A stretch of DNA of 64,000 nucleotides from Cryobacterium soli (GTDB lineage Bacteria > Actinomycetota > Actinomycetes > Actinomycetales > Microbacteriaceae): positions 3,038,001 to 3,102,000 of the forward strand of contig NZ_CP030033.1 in the NCBI RefSeq assembly GCF_003611035.1. The letters are read 5' to 3'. Position numbers and translations under genes: made by a program. Positions within the stretch are counted from its first letter, which is position 1, and the number at the start of each line of letters is the position of its first letter. Below, in pieces: positions 42,608-51,723 of this stretch. The notes beneath the pieces were generated by a model. The model was not told the DNA's origin, made no database searches, and worked only from the letters and a program-made list of their open reading frames with translations.

Positions 42608-43807
42608 GTGATCAGCACCATCCCTGCCGTCGCACCGGCCGGCCGTCAGACCGTGCAGCGGCTTCCGCTCGTCACTCTCATCGGCCTCGCAACGATCGGG
42701 TTCGTGCTCGTGGCCACGGAGACGATGCCGGCCGGACTGCTGCCCGTCATCGCGGCGGGACTGAACACCAGCGAGGGGTCCGTCGGGCTCCTTGTCAGCG
42801 CCTATGCCCTGGGCGCCGTGATCGTCACGATCCCCGCGATCAGCCTGACCCGGCGGATGCGCCGCAAGCCCCTGCTGCTCACCGCGCTCGCCGGGCTCAT
42901 CCTCGCCAACAGCATCACCGCCGTGTCCACTGACGTCGGCGTTGTGCTGCTCTCCCGTTTCGTCGCGGGCTCGTTCTCCGGGGTGCTCTGGGGAATGCTC
43001 GCCGCCTACGGCCTCAAGATCAGCCCGCCCCGCCGGGGTGGTCTGGCGTTGGCGATCGTGTCGACCGGAGCGCCCATCGGCTTCGCGTTGGGCACACCCC
43101 TCGGGTCCTGGCTCGGCACGACCTTCGACTGGCGATGGGCCTTCGCCGGCCTCACCCTCGTCGCCCTCGTCGCCGGCACGCTCCTAGCCCTGGTCGCGCC
43201 AAACGTCCCCGGTCAGAGAGGCGACGGCACCCGGCTCCCGGTGCTCCGGGTGCTGCGTCTGCCGGGTATCGCCGTCATCCTCGGTGTCATCTTCGCCTGG
43301 ATGCTCGCCCACAACACCATCTACACGTACATCTCGCCGTATCTGCGCACCACCGGCATCAGCCTGACCGTCGATGTCCAGCTCCTGTTCTTCGGAATCG
43401 CCTCGATCGGGGGCATCATCCTCACCGGAGCGCTCCTCGACCGCTTCCCGCGTGTGCTGCTGCACGGCAGTCTGATGCTGTTCGTGGCAGCGGCCGTCAC
43501 CCTCCTCGTCTTCCACACGTCGACCCCCGCCATCATCGGCGCCACCATCGTGTGGGGCGCCACCTTCGGCGGCGCGTCTGCGCAGCTCCAGTCTTTCCTC
43601 ACCCGCGCCGGTGGTGACGAATCGGATGTCGCAAACTCGTTCCTGCCCGTCGCGTTCAACGTGGCGATCTTCGTCGCCGGAGTTCTGGGCGCCGGCCTCC
43701 TGACGGTGCTGGATGGTCTGATCCTGCCCGTCGTGATGATCGTCTTCGGCGCGGTCGCGCTCCTGCTCACGCTCTCCGGTCGGCGCACCGCGTTCGCTAA
43801 GGGATGA
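42608..43807 (+). CDS. MFS efflux transporter
   Basis: 399 residues, GTG start with AAGGAGCACC upstream. Twelve membrane segments, with the motif region LTRRMRRKPLLLTAL between helices two and three. It resembles sugar/drug efflux permeases of the AraJ/YdhP type. Divergent from the MmyB-like regulator, so probably induced by a small molecule that it exports. Confidence 0.9.
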   Translation: MISTIPAVAPAGRQTVQRLPLVTLIGLATIGFVLVATETMPAGLLPVIAAGLNTSEGSVGLLVSAYALGAVIVTIPAISLTRRMRRKPLLLTALAGLILANSITAVSTDVGVVLLSRFVAGSFSGVLWGMLAAYGLKISPPRRGGLALAIVSTGAPIGFALGTPLGSWLGTTFDWRWAFAGLTLVALVAGTLLALVAPNVPGQRGDGTRLPVLRVLRLPGIAVILGVIFAWMLAHNTIYTYISPYLRTTGISLTVDVQLLFFGIASIGGIILTGALLDRFPRVLLHGSLMLFVAAAVTLLVFHTSTPAIIGATIVWGATFGGASAQLQSFLTRAGGDESDVANSFLPVAFNVAIFVAGVLGAGLLTVLDGLILPVVMIVFGAVALLLTLSGRRTAFAKG

Positions 43808-43864
43808 GCCTCTGGTCGCGCAAGCTCTGGAAGATCCGCAGGAACATCTCCTCGGTCTCGACGC

Positions 43865-44800
43865 TCAGGCTTGCGCTTGTGCCGACGCCGCGCGCATCCG
43901 GGTGCGGTACGCCAGCGGGCCCTCGCCGACATGCCGCTTGAAAGCCGTGCTGAAGGCGCTCTCCGAGGAATAGCCGAGCTCACGCGCGAGTGCGCCCACG
44001 CGGGTGTCTCCCGAGCGGAGCTCTCGTTGGGCTAGGAGCATCCGCCAGCTGATGAGATACGCCAGGGGTGGGGTGCCGGCCGCGGCCCGGAAGCGCTCTG
44101 CGAACGTGGTGCGCGACATCGATGACGCGCGGGCGAGGTCCTCAAGACCCCAACTCCGCGCCGGTTGCTCATGGATCATGTCCAGGGCCGGCCGGAGCCG
44201 TTCATCGGTGAGTACTTTCAGCCACCCCGCCGGCATGTCGGCGTTCTGCATGAAGCCGCGCACGACATCGAGGACCAGCAGCTGTCCGTACTGGCGGATG
44301 GCGAAATCGGCGCCGATCCGGCCGGCGACGATTTCCGAGAAGAGGCGCTGCACGTGGCCGCGCAGGTGCGGACCCACCGCACTGGTGGCCCCGACGTGGG
44401 CGACGGCAGGGAGTGCGCGCAGGAGCAGATCCTTGCCCGTGGAGTTCAGCTCGACCCGGCCCCCGATGAGGATATCGACGTCGTCTGCGGCGGCGTCGGC
44501 ATCGCTGATGGTCGAGCCCGCGGACGGCGGCACCACGGTGACGGGTTCGCCTTCTCCGTCGCCGCCCTCCAGGGTGAGCCACGAGCGGCCGTTCAGGATC
44601 GCGACATCGCCGGCGGCGAGCTCTACCCGGTCGGCGCCGTTGGTGGTCAATGAAGCGCTGCCGCGCACCACTGCGATGAACTTCAGGTCGTCATCGATGG
44701 AGCTGTGCGTGCGCCAGCGCCCGCGCAGCGCCGAGCCGCCGGAAACTACGCTCCGTACCTCGATGAGGTCCAGTACCTCGGACAGTCGATCAGTCGCCAT
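43865..44800 (-). CDS. AraC-family regulator with cupin domain
   Basis: 311 residues. An N-terminal cupin-type sensor (about 15-170; VELAAGDVAILNG) is followed by two AraC helix-turn-helix motifs (about 205-305; WGLEDLARASSMSRTTFAERFRAA and LGYSSESAFSTAFKRH). Leaderless: TAGAGT at -12 to -7 of ATG 44800. It is divergent from the SDR gene, the usual arrangement for this regulator group. Confidence 0.92.
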   Translation of the reverse strand: MATDRLSEVLDLIEVRSVVSGGSALRGRWRTHSSIDDDLKFIAVVRGSASLTTNGADRVELAAGDVAILNGRSWLTLEGGDGEGEPVTVVPPSAGSTISDADAAADDVDILIGGRVELNSTGKDLLLRALPAVAHVGATSAVGPHLRGHVQRLFSEIVAGRIGADFAIRQYGQLLVLDVVRGFMQNADMPAGWLKVLTDERLRPALDMIHEQPARSWGLEDLARASSMSRTTFAERFRAAAGTPPLAYLISWRMLLAQRELRSGDTRVGALARELGYSSESAFSTAFKRHVGEGPLAYRTRMRAASAQAQA

Positions 44801-44880
44801 ATTCGTACTCTAGGACACAAAAAGCGCACGGAACATGATTCCAAAGCCGGACTCCTGTCTGCATGCTGGTGTGACAGCAC

Positions 44881-44901
44881 AGCCGTGACCCACTCACGGC
44901 T
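44881..44901 (+). other. Perfect 8-bp hairpin in the SDR leader
   Basis: AGCCGTGA-cccac-TCACGGCT ends a few bases before the AAAGGAG Shine-Dalgarno of the SDR gene. It could influence translation initiation or be a regulator site. Confidence 0.45.
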
Positions 44902-44917
44902 CGAAAAGGAGTTACCC

Positions 44918-45655
44918 ATGAACAACCCCATGATCGTTCTGGTCACCGGTGGCAACAAAGGCATCGGACGCGAAATCACCGCGCAGCTGGCGGCGCTCGG
45001 CCACACCGTGGTGATCGGCGCGCGCAGCCTGGAACGCGGCGAAGCGACCGCGGCACAACTGCGGATCACCGGCGGAGACGTCACGGCCGTGGCCCTCGAC
45101 GTCACGGACCCGCCATCCGTCGCGGCCGCGGCGGCAGCGATCCGGGAGAAATTCGGTCGCCTGGACGCTCTGGTCAACAACGCCGGAATCAGCCACCAGC
45201 CCGGGGCCGACTTCGCCGGGCAGGTGCCGCGCTTCGCCGACGTGAACCACGTCCGCGCGGTATTCGAGACCAACGTCTTCGGGGTCATCACCGTCACGAG
45301 CGCCTTCCTGCCCTTGTTGCGGCTCTCGACGGCTCCCCGAATCGTCAACGTGTCCAGTAGTGCCGGCTCCCTGACGTCGATCTCCGACTTCGCCAACACC
45401 GATCCCATCGCGCTGGGCTACGTTCCGTCCAAGACCGCGCTGACCGCGGTGACCATGATGTACGCCAGGGACCTGGTCGATGAGGGGATCCTGGTCAACG
45501 CTGTCTGCCCCGGCTTCGTTGCCACCGACCTGAACAACCATCGCGGAATCCGAACCCCCGCTGAGGGCGCCGCCTCGGCCGTGCGCATGGCCACGATCGA
45601 GGCTGACGGCCCCACCGGGACCTTCACCGACGACCAGGGACCGGTTGCCTGGTAG
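44918..45655 (+). CDS. Short-chain dehydrogenase/reductase
   Basis: 245 residues from ATG 44918. The Rossmann motif TGGNKGIG, NNAG (VNNAGISHQ), the catalytic serine block VNVSSSAGS and the Y-xxx-K pair in GYVPSKTALT are intact, so it should be active with NAD(P)H. The substrate is unknown. Likely controlled by the divergent AraC regulator. Confidence 0.92.
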   Translation: MNNPMIVLVTGGNKGIGREITAQLAALGHTVVIGARSLERGEATAAQLRITGGDVTAVALDVTDPPSVAAAAAAIREKFGRLDALVNNAGISHQPGADFAGQVPRFADVNHVRAVFETNVFGVITVTSAFLPLLRLSTAPRIVNVSSSAGSLTSISDFANTDPIALGYVPSKTALTAVTMMYARDLVDEGILVNAVCPGFVATDLNNHRGIRTPAEGAASAVRMATIEADGPTGTFTDDQGPVAW

Positions 45656-45719
45656 GCACGCCGTGTCGTGCGCGGAAGTGGTCGCTGAGGGCTGCTCGGT
45701 CCATCGATGCTCCTGGCCC

Positions 45720-46127
45720 TCAGGACATGAATCCGGAGGCCCGATCAATCCAGCCGAGAATCCACGGCATGAATTGACTGCCCTGCTCCACCCCGGCTTG
45801 GGCCACGGCCACGGCCGGGTAGAGGCTGGTCAGCAGCACGCAGAACAGCGCCGCGCTTGCGAGCACCCAGGCAAGCGGCACGCTGCGCACCCGGGTGATG
45901 AGTGCGAGCATGCCCAGGGTGAGCACGAACCCGACGGTGCACACCAGGGCGATCGTTCCGAACGGAACAGGCACGAACCAGGCCGTGCCGGCGCTGCTGC
46001 CGATCAACCCCAAGAGTGGCAAGAGCACGAGCCCGAAGAGAAGCACGCAGCCCAGCACTCCCGCGCCGAGAGCGACCCACACGCCCCGCGGCCGCGAACG
46101 GCCTCGGGACCGAGTCCAGCGGGTCAT
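45720..46127 (-). CDS. Small four-helix membrane protein, unknown
   Basis: 135 residues from ATG 46127. A very basic N-terminus (TRWTRSRGRSRPR) precedes four membrane segments. I do not recognise it. It starts 31 bases after the AmaP-like gene and may be the last gene of the Asp23 envelope operon. Confidence 0.6.
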   Translation of the reverse strand: MTRWTRSRGRSRPRGVWVALGAGVLGCVLLFGLVLLPLLGLIGSSAGTAWFVPVPFGTIALVCTVGFVLTLGMLALITRVRSVPLAWVLASAALFCVLLTSLYPAVAVAQAGVEQGSQFMPWILGWIDRASGFMS

Positions 46128-46158
46128 CAGGCAGGTCCACGCATTCGGATCGAAACGC

Positions 46159-46776
46159 TCAACGCACGCGCTGGTCGTGACCGAGCTTCGCACGCAGGCC
46201 CGAGTGGATGGTCAGGCACGTGGCAGGGGCATCGCCCACGACTCGGGCGAGGTTGTCGAGCAGGATGCCGGCCTGCTCGGCGATCAGCCGGGGCGACGCG
46301 CCCTGCCGCGGGGTGACACCGAGGTGCAACACCGGTTGGCGCTTCACGGTGAAGGCTCCGACGGTGCTGCCGACAAGGTCGGGTCGCTTGTCGAGGGAGT
46401 GTGTGAGCGCTTCGGTGGCGAACGAGGTGTCCACCAGCACGTTGTCGGAGCTGCCATCCTGCTTGCTGATCGGTCGCCGATAGATCTCCCGGCTGCCGCC
46501 CCCGCCGACACTGGCGATGATCATGATCATGATGATCACGACGAGTAGGAGGACTGCGACGGCAGCGACCAGCCACCAACTGAAGTCGGTGCCCGGCATT
46601 GTGCTGGCGGCGAATGCGTCGGTCAGCACCGTGTTGGCGCTCCCACCGAACTCTTGCCAGCGGGATGCCCACCAGTCCCAGAACGGAAGGGCTGCGACGG
46701 CGGCGCCGACGCCGAGCAGAATCAAGCCGACCACGAAGATGAACACACGGTTCAGGGCTCTGTTGGTGTCGTTCAT
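46159..46776 (-). CDS. AmaP-like alkaline-shock membrane anchor protein
   Basis: 205 residues: two membrane helices (about 10-32 and 66-90), then a cytoplasmic Asp23-like partner domain (REIYRRPIS...VDTSFATEALTHSL). In Firmicutes AmaP anchors Asp23 to the membrane; the gene order here matches that system. The start overlaps the previous stop by ATGA. Confidence 0.72.
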   Translation of the reverse strand: MNDTNRALNRVFIFVVGLILLGVGAAVAALPFWDWWASRWQEFGGSANTVLTDAFAASTMPGTDFSWWLVAAVAVLLLVVIIMIMIIASVGGGGSREIYRRPISKQDGSSDNVLVDTSFATEALTHSLDKRPDLVGSTVGAFTVKRQPVLHLGVTPRQGASPRLIAEQAGILLDNLARVVGDAPATCLTIHSGLRAKLGHDQRVR

Positions 46777-47348
46777 GAGCCGATCGCTCCAATCTGTTTG
46801 ATGCGCACGGTGTGGCGCAGGGCCGGGCGCACGTCGTAGGAGGCGATTTCTTCCTCGACGGCCCGGCGCACGGATTCCTCGTCGACCGGGATGCCCGAGG
46901 TGGGGGTGACCTCCACGATGGCGCGCCGGTGCGAGACCGACACCGCCGCCTGCCCCTGCGGCACTCGAGCGACGGTCTCGACACGGCGGGCGATAGCCGA
47001 AGCGAGAACCCCGTTGTCGACGATCACCGCTCGGTCGCCGAGAACCATCTCATGGCGGGCCAACCTGCCCGAGCGGATGGAATGCAGAATCAGGAGGAGG
47101 CCGATCGCCGCCACGAGAGTGCCGCCGGCCGAGATGGCCGCCAGCGGTTCCAACGTGGGCAACGTCGCCACCCAGGTCCATGCATCCGCTGGGGTCACCA
47201 GAAGGGCCGGTTGCCCCAGCATGTGCAGGATCAACTCGGTGCCGGCATAGGCGCATGCCAGGATGATCAGCACCGCCAGCAGAATGGTCGTGGCCGTGCG
47301 GGGTGAGTGTGTCTCGCGACGCACGATGCGAGCATATGGAGCGCTCAT
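46773..47348 (-). CDS. DUF6286-type membrane protein of the Asp23 cluster
   Basis: 191 residues. Two membrane helices (about 18-40 and 70-90) are followed by a C-terminal soluble part with VETVARVPQGQAAVSVSHRRAIVEVTP, similar to Asp23-partner proteins. Overlaps both neighbours by four bases. Its role is structural or regulatory at the envelope, by context only. Confidence 0.65.
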   Translation of the reverse strand: MSAPYARIVRRETHSPRTATTILLAVLIILACAYAGTELILHMLGQPALLVTPADAWTWVATLPTLEPLAAISAGGTLVAAIGLLLILHSIRSGRLARHEMVLGDRAVIVDNGVLASAIARRVETVARVPQGQAAVSVSHRRAIVEVTPTSGIPVDEESVRRAVEEEIASYDVRPALRHTVRIKQIGAIGS

Positions 47349-47740
47349 CTGGGCACCCTTCGTTCCTGTTCTATGTGGGCACCGCGAACGCGGATGTCCA
47401 CTCGCCCGACCTGATTTCCGGTGATGCGTGTCGTGCCCGCACGGATGACGGTTTGTGCGTCGCTGATCCGTTGCAGCAGCGTCGTCCCCGCGTACCCGGC
47501 GCCCACGGTGTCGAGGTCGGGAATGCTGATCGGGGTGACGACGTCGAGGCCGAGGAGGCCTGAATCGTCACGCAGCGTGACCGATACCTGACCGGGATCG
47601 ACACCGAGGGATTCGGCCGTCACCGCTCGGGCCACGGCCGTGAGCGCGCGTTGCCGAACGGTGATGAGGCCGGGATAGCCTGCCCCACCGGCCGCGAGGG
47701 TTGGCTCGCGGCCGGCGGGGTCGTCCGTAACCGTGGACAT
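47345..47740 (-). CDS. Second Asp23-like protein
   Basis: 131 residues from ATG 47740. GLITVRQRALTAVARAVTAESLGVDPGQVSVTLRDDSGLLGLDVVTPI has the helix-strand layout of Asp23 domains but is shorter and diverged. The ATG shares one base with the stop of the small upstream gene (TGATG). The upstream extension to 47995 covers another gene and is rejected. Confidence 0.65.
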   Translation of the reverse strand: MSTVTDDPAGREPTLAAGGAGYPGLITVRQRALTAVARAVTAESLGVDPGQVSVTLRDDSGLLGLDVVTPISIPDLDTVGAGYAGTTLLQRISDAQTVIRAGTTRITGNQVGRVDIRVRGAHIEQERRVPR

Positions 47741-47928
47741 CAGGAGGTTCGTTTTCCGCTCAGCGCATTCGCAAGCCCGCGCGGGTCGAGCTTGCCGTCG
47801 AGGATCCGCCCGATCAGGAGGCCGACGGCCATGAACACGGCCACGAGGAGAAAGCCCCAGAAGCCGAACACGAGGATCGCGAACGCGAGAACGGCGCCGA
47901 CGGCGATGCCGGTGACTGATGCACTCAT
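47740..47928 (-). CDS. DUF2273-like small membrane protein
   Basis: 62 residues: two closely spaced membrane segments (GIAVGAVLAFAILVFGFWGFLLVAVFMAVGLLIGRILDG) and a short basic tail. Such proteins accompany Asp23 genes. It overlaps the asp23 gene upstream by ATGA. Confidence 0.75.
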   Translation of the reverse strand: MSASVTGIAVGAVLAFAILVFGFWGFLLVAVFMAVGLLIGRILDGKLDPRGLANALSGKRTS

Positions 47929-48407
47929 GAGACGCGAGCCTCAGCCTGTTCGTCCTGGTCGTCGGTGGGCAGGTGGACGTCGTTGACGGCCACATTGACC
48001 TCGACGACGTCCAGACCGACGAGGTTGGTGATGGCGTTGGTCACCTGGGTGCGCACGGCGTCGGCGACCTGCTGGATCGGCGCGGGGTACTCCACCACGA
48101 TGGTGATGTCGACGGCGGCCTGGGTCTCGCCCACCTCGACCTTGATGCCCTGGCTCAGGTCGTCCTGGCCGACCGCACCACGGATGGCGCCGAGGGCACG
48201 GGACGCCCCGCCGCCGAGCGCGAAGACGCCGGGGACCTCACGGGCAGCGATGCCGGCGACCTTGGACACGACGTTGTCGGAGATGGTGTTCTTGCCGTGG
48301 GCTTCACCGCTCACGGATTCCGTGGTGCGGGACTCCGGCCGATCCACCCGCGCGCCGGTGGGGCTCGCAACGGTGGGGGCGGTGGGGCGGATGTCTTCGT
48401 TAGCCAT
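47925..48407 (-). CDS. Asp23/Gls24 family envelope stress protein
   Basis: 160 residues with GAGGACACACC before ATG 48407. After a 40-residue disordered lead, the Asp23 domain shows TISDNVVSKVAGIAAREVPGVFALGG and VDITIVVEYPAPIQQVADAVRTQVTNAI. Asp23 proteins polymerise at the membrane and buffer envelope stress. First gene of a tightly overlapped operon of at least five genes. Confidence 0.93.
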   Translation of the reverse strand: MANEDIRPTAPTVASPTGARVDRPESRTTESVSGEAHGKNTISDNVVSKVAGIAAREVPGVFALGGGASRALGAIRGAVGQDDLSQGIKVEVGETQAAVDITIVVEYPAPIQQVADAVRTQVTNAITNLVGLDVVEVNVAVNDVHLPTDDQDEQAEARVS

Positions 48408-48616
48408 GGTGTGTCCTCAAATCCTGTTGAGTTCCGGCTGGGCGGAATGGCTCGGCCGGGGCGATCGGATCGCCTTATCCCTAAGAGGTGTCGAACCGAC
48501 GACTTGTCACGGAACCTGCGGAACTTCCAGTCGTGATCCAGCGAGTTCACAGAATCAGGGTGGGAGTGCCACTCAGCTGGGATAGTGTCGCAACCAGACG
48601 AGTGCTGGGGGGCAGG

Positions 48617-49063
48617 ATGCGTTCAGGAATGTGGTCCGCGCTGACGGTGCTGCTCATCGTGGTACTCCTCGGGACCGCGGCCGTGCAGGTGTGGGTGCTA
48701 CCCGCGTCGGTGGCGGCAGTGGTCGCCACCTTCCCTGTTGTGACGCCGATCGCGCTGCCCGGCGTGATCTGGGGCATTCTCGCCATCGCCTGCTGGCAGG
48801 CCATCGCCGTCATCGGCCTGAGACTGGTGGCGCTCGCCAGGGGCCAGAGGCTCGAGCGGGCACTGCGGGGCTGGTTGCGCGCCATCGTGGGTTGCCTGCT
48901 GGTGTTCGTGCTGCTCGTGGCCGCGGCCTTCATCGCGCTGAACATGCTGGAGTATGCGACGCCGGGGCTGATGTTCGCGCTGCTCGGCAGCGGCGTTCTG
49001 GCCGTGGTCGCTGCCGCAGCAGTCCTTCGCTATTTGGGAGTAAGGCCCGCGCCGCTCGTGTGA
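48617..49063 (+). CDS. Four-helix membrane protein, unknown
   Basis: 148 residues from ATG 48617 (GGGGGGCAGG immediately upstream). Four membrane segments; a basic loop RGQRLERALRGWLRA sits between helices two and three. It resembles DUF2975-type proteins in layout only. The spacer 48408-48616 before it, divergent from asp23, contains no other gene. Confidence 0.6.
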   Translation: MRSGMWSALTVLLIVVLLGTAAVQVWVLPASVAAVVATFPVVTPIALPGVIWGILAIACWQAIAVIGLRLVALARGQRLERALRGWLRAIVGCLLVFVLLVAAAFIALNMLEYATPGLMFALLGSGVLAVVAAAAVLRYLGVRPAPLV

Positions 49064-49160
49064 CCCTACGGCTCGGGCTGGCAGAAGCCGGGCGGCGCGG
49101 CGAACCCCCGTTCTGGGCGAAACCGGATGTGACGGATGGGGCAGTTGTATCGTGTGTCCT

Positions 49161-50450
49161 GTGAGCAGCCGCCGCAATCCCGGGTCGCAGTCGTCCCTGC
49201 GAGAGGCCAATCGCGCGCGCATCGTTGACGCGATCACCCACCACGGCGCCCTCACCCAGGTCGAACTGGCCGCCGTGACCGGACTGTCGCCGGCCACGGT
49301 CTCCAACATCGTCAAGGAGCAGGCCGCCGCCGGGGTGCTGCAGACCGCGCCCACCTCACGCAGCGGACGCCGGGCGGTGCGGGTCACGCTCGCCCGTGAA
49401 CTGGGCCTGGTGGTGGGGCTGCACGTCTCGAACCGGCAGCTGCGGGTGGCCCTGGCCGATGCCGGGCATCAGGTGCTGGCCGAGCGGATGCTGCCGCTCG
49501 CCCGCGACCACCGCGCCGACAGCGAACTAGACAGGGTGATGCTGCTCATCCAGGACATGGCCGAGTCGGTGGGCGCGGGGATGACCGAGGTGCTCGCGGT
49601 GGGAGTGGGCCTGGCGGCGCCGGTCGATCCGCGCACCGGCATCATCGCCACCCGTGGGCTCCTCCGCGGCTGGGACGGCGTTCCGGTCGCCCAGGAGCTC
49701 GAGGCCCGGCTGCACCGGCCGGTCTTCGTCGACAACGAGGCCAACCTCGGCGCCCTCGGCGAGTACCGCATGGGAGCGGCGCGCGGCATCCGCCAGGCGG
49801 CCTATCTGCGGGTCTCGCATGGCGTCGGAGCCGGGCTGATCGTGGACGGCCGGGTGTACCGCGGCGGCAGTGGCAAGGCCGGCGAGATCGGGCACCTCAC
49901 CCTGGACGAGCAGGGACTGGTGTGCCGCTGCGGAAACCGCGGCTGCCTGGAGACCCTGGTGGGGGCATCAGCCCTCGCCGCCAGGTTCCCGGCCGCTCAC
50001 GGCGAGGTGAGGTTGCGCGACATCCTGCTGCGTGCCGAGGCCGGCGAGGCCCGCGCCCGCCGGGTGATCGCCGATGCGGGCCGGCACCTGGGCATCGCCT
50101 TGGCGGGACTGAGCAACCTCGTCGATCCGCACCGCATCGTGGTGGGCGGTGAGCTGGCCGAGGCCGGCGAGCTGCTCCTCAGCCCGCTGCGGCACGCGCT
50201 GGAACGCTCCACCCTGGCCACCCAAGCGGGCGTGCCCGAGGTGGTCAAGGGGGAGCTGGGGGAGCGTGCAGAGGTGCTCGGCGCGGTGCTGTTCGCCATC
50301 GACCGGGCAGAGATCTCGGCCGGCCGCCCGGGGCAGTTGCGACGTACCCTGGCCGTTGGCCCGACCCCCGACATCCTGCCCGGAATCGGGCCGTTCGTGC
50401 CCGAAGACACTGCTGAAATCACTGTGGACAGGGGCGGCATCGCCTCTTGA
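49161..50450 (+). CDS. ROK-family transcriptional regulator
   Basis: 429 residues from GTG 49161, preferred because TATCGT lies 13 bases upstream and no Shine-Dalgarno is present; GTG 49152 would add three residues. N-terminal HTH: ALTQVELAAVTGLSPATVSNIV. The ROK domain has VFVDNEANLGALGEYRMG, GVGAGLIVDG, and the zinc motif GEIGHLTLD...CRCGNRGCLETLVG. It is a XylR/NagC-type sugar repressor and lies 80 bases before the sugar importer operon, its likely target. Confidence 0.93.
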   Translation: MSSRRNPGSQSSLREANRARIVDAITHHGALTQVELAAVTGLSPATVSNIVKEQAAAGVLQTAPTSRSGRRAVRVTLARELGLVVGLHVSNRQLRVALADAGHQVLAERMLPLARDHRADSELDRVMLLIQDMAESVGAGMTEVLAVGVGLAAPVDPRTGIIATRGLLRGWDGVPVAQELEARLHRPVFVDNEANLGALGEYRMGAARGIRQAAYLRVSHGVGAGLIVDGRVYRGGSGKAGEIGHLTLDEQGLVCRCGNRGCLETLVGASALAARFPAAHGEVRLRDILLRAEAGEARARRVIADAGRHLGIALAGLSNLVDPHRIVVGGELAEAGELLLSPLRHALERSTLATQAGVPEVVKGELGERAEVLGAVLFAIDRAEISAGRPGQLRRTLAVGPTPDILPGIGPFVPEDTAEITVDRGGIAS

Positions 50451-50530
50451 GTTCAAGCCTTGACGGCATTATGCACCGGGGCCATGCTCGTTACACCGCC
50501 AACGAGGGTGGTCACAGTAGGAGGCACATC

Positions 50531-51616
50531 ATGAGAAAACCCAGGAAGAGGTTCGCGCTCCTGGCGATCACCGTGATCGCAGCTACAGGCGCATTGACCG
50601 CATGTTCAACGTCTGGCTCCAGCGACTCCAGCAGCGACGGAGGCGGTTCGGGCGAGACCATCAAGATCGGCCTGCTCCTCCCCGAATCCAAGACCACCCG
50701 GTACGAGAGCTTCGACCGGCCGCTCTTCGAAGACAAGCTCACCTCCCTGGGCGACTACGAGGTCATTTACGCCAACGCCGACCAGGATGCTGCGAAGCAG
50801 CAGCAGCAGGCGGAGTCGGCGCTGACCGAGGGCGTCAAGGTCCTCGTCCTCGACCCCGTGGACGGGGCGGCAGCAGCGAGCATCGCCGAATCAGCGGCGG
50901 CACAGGACGTCCCCGTGATCTCCTACGACCGGCTCATCAAGAGCGACAAGGTCGACTACTACATCTCCTTCGACAACGAACAGGTGGGCGTGCTGCAGGG
51001 CACCGCACTCGTCGACAGGCTCAAGCAGGACAACACGACCTCGGGCCTGATCATGATCAACGGATCGCCGACAGACGCCAACGCGGCCGAGTTCAAGAAG
51101 GGCGCGCATTCGGTGATCGACCCGAGCGGCATCCCGATCCTGGCGGAGTACGACACTCCGGACTGGAGCCCGGACAAGGCGCAGGAATGGGCGGCCGGTC
51201 AGATCACCCAGTTCGGCACCGAGATGTCGGGTATCTACGCGGCCAACGACGGCACGGCCGGCGGTGCGATCGCCGCGGTGAAGGCCGCCGGGACCGAGCC
51301 GATCCCGCCCGTGACCGGGCAGGACGCCGAGCTCGCCGCGATCCAGCGCATCGTCGCCGGTGACCAGTTCATGACCGTCTACAAGGCCATCAAGCTCGAG
51401 GCCGAGAAGGCGGCCGAGGTTGCCGACCAGCTGGCGCAGGGTGACACCCCGAGTCCGGACACCACCTTCCAGGACATCCCATCCACGCTGCTGACCCCGG
51501 TGGTCGTCACCGTCGACAACATTCAGGAGACCGTGATCGATGACGGCTTCTACACCGTCGACGAGATCTGCACGGCTGAGTACGCTGACGCGTGCGCAGC
51601 GGCCGGACTCCAGTAG
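50531..51616 (+). CDS. Sugar ABC transporter substrate-binding lipoprotein (XylF-like)
   Basis: 361 residues from ATG 50531 (TAGGAGG upstream). The lipobox ends at C25 (ALTAC). The ribose/xylose-binding fold shows IKIGLLLPESKTTRYE, VLVLDPVDGAAAASIAESA, SYDRLIKSDKVDYYISFDNEQVG and VTGQDAELAAIQRIVAGDQFMTVYK, very like XylF. It delivers the sugar, probably xylose, to the permease. Confidence 0.92.
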   Translation: MRKPRKRFALLAITVIAATGALTACSTSGSSDSSSDGGGSGETIKIGLLLPESKTTRYESFDRPLFEDKLTSLGDYEVIYANADQDAAKQQQQAESALTEGVKVLVLDPVDGAAAASIAESAAAQDVPVISYDRLIKSDKVDYYISFDNEQVGVLQGTALVDRLKQDNTTSGLIMINGSPTDANAAEFKKGAHSVIDPSGIPILAEYDTPDWSPDKAQEWAAGQITQFGTEMSGIYAANDGTAGGAIAAVKAAGTEPIPPVTGQDAELAAIQRIVAGDQFMTVYKAIKLEAEKAAEVADQLAQGDTPSPDTTFQDIPSTLLTPVVVTVDNIQETVIDDGFYTVDEICTAEYADACAAAGLQ

Positions 51617-51723
51617 CCGCACGCAGCCACCGCACAACTCAACAGCATCGAAACGGCCGGCCGGGATACCGCACCCACGATTCGGGTCCCGGCCGGCTCC
51701 CATACCAACCCAGAGGAATCACA

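Noticed and set aside
48480..48560. Possible tRNA remnant (GGTTCGA-like T-loop on the minus strand)
   Set aside because: The bases flanking the loop do not form a 5-bp T-stem, and no acceptor, D or anticodon arms could be placed.
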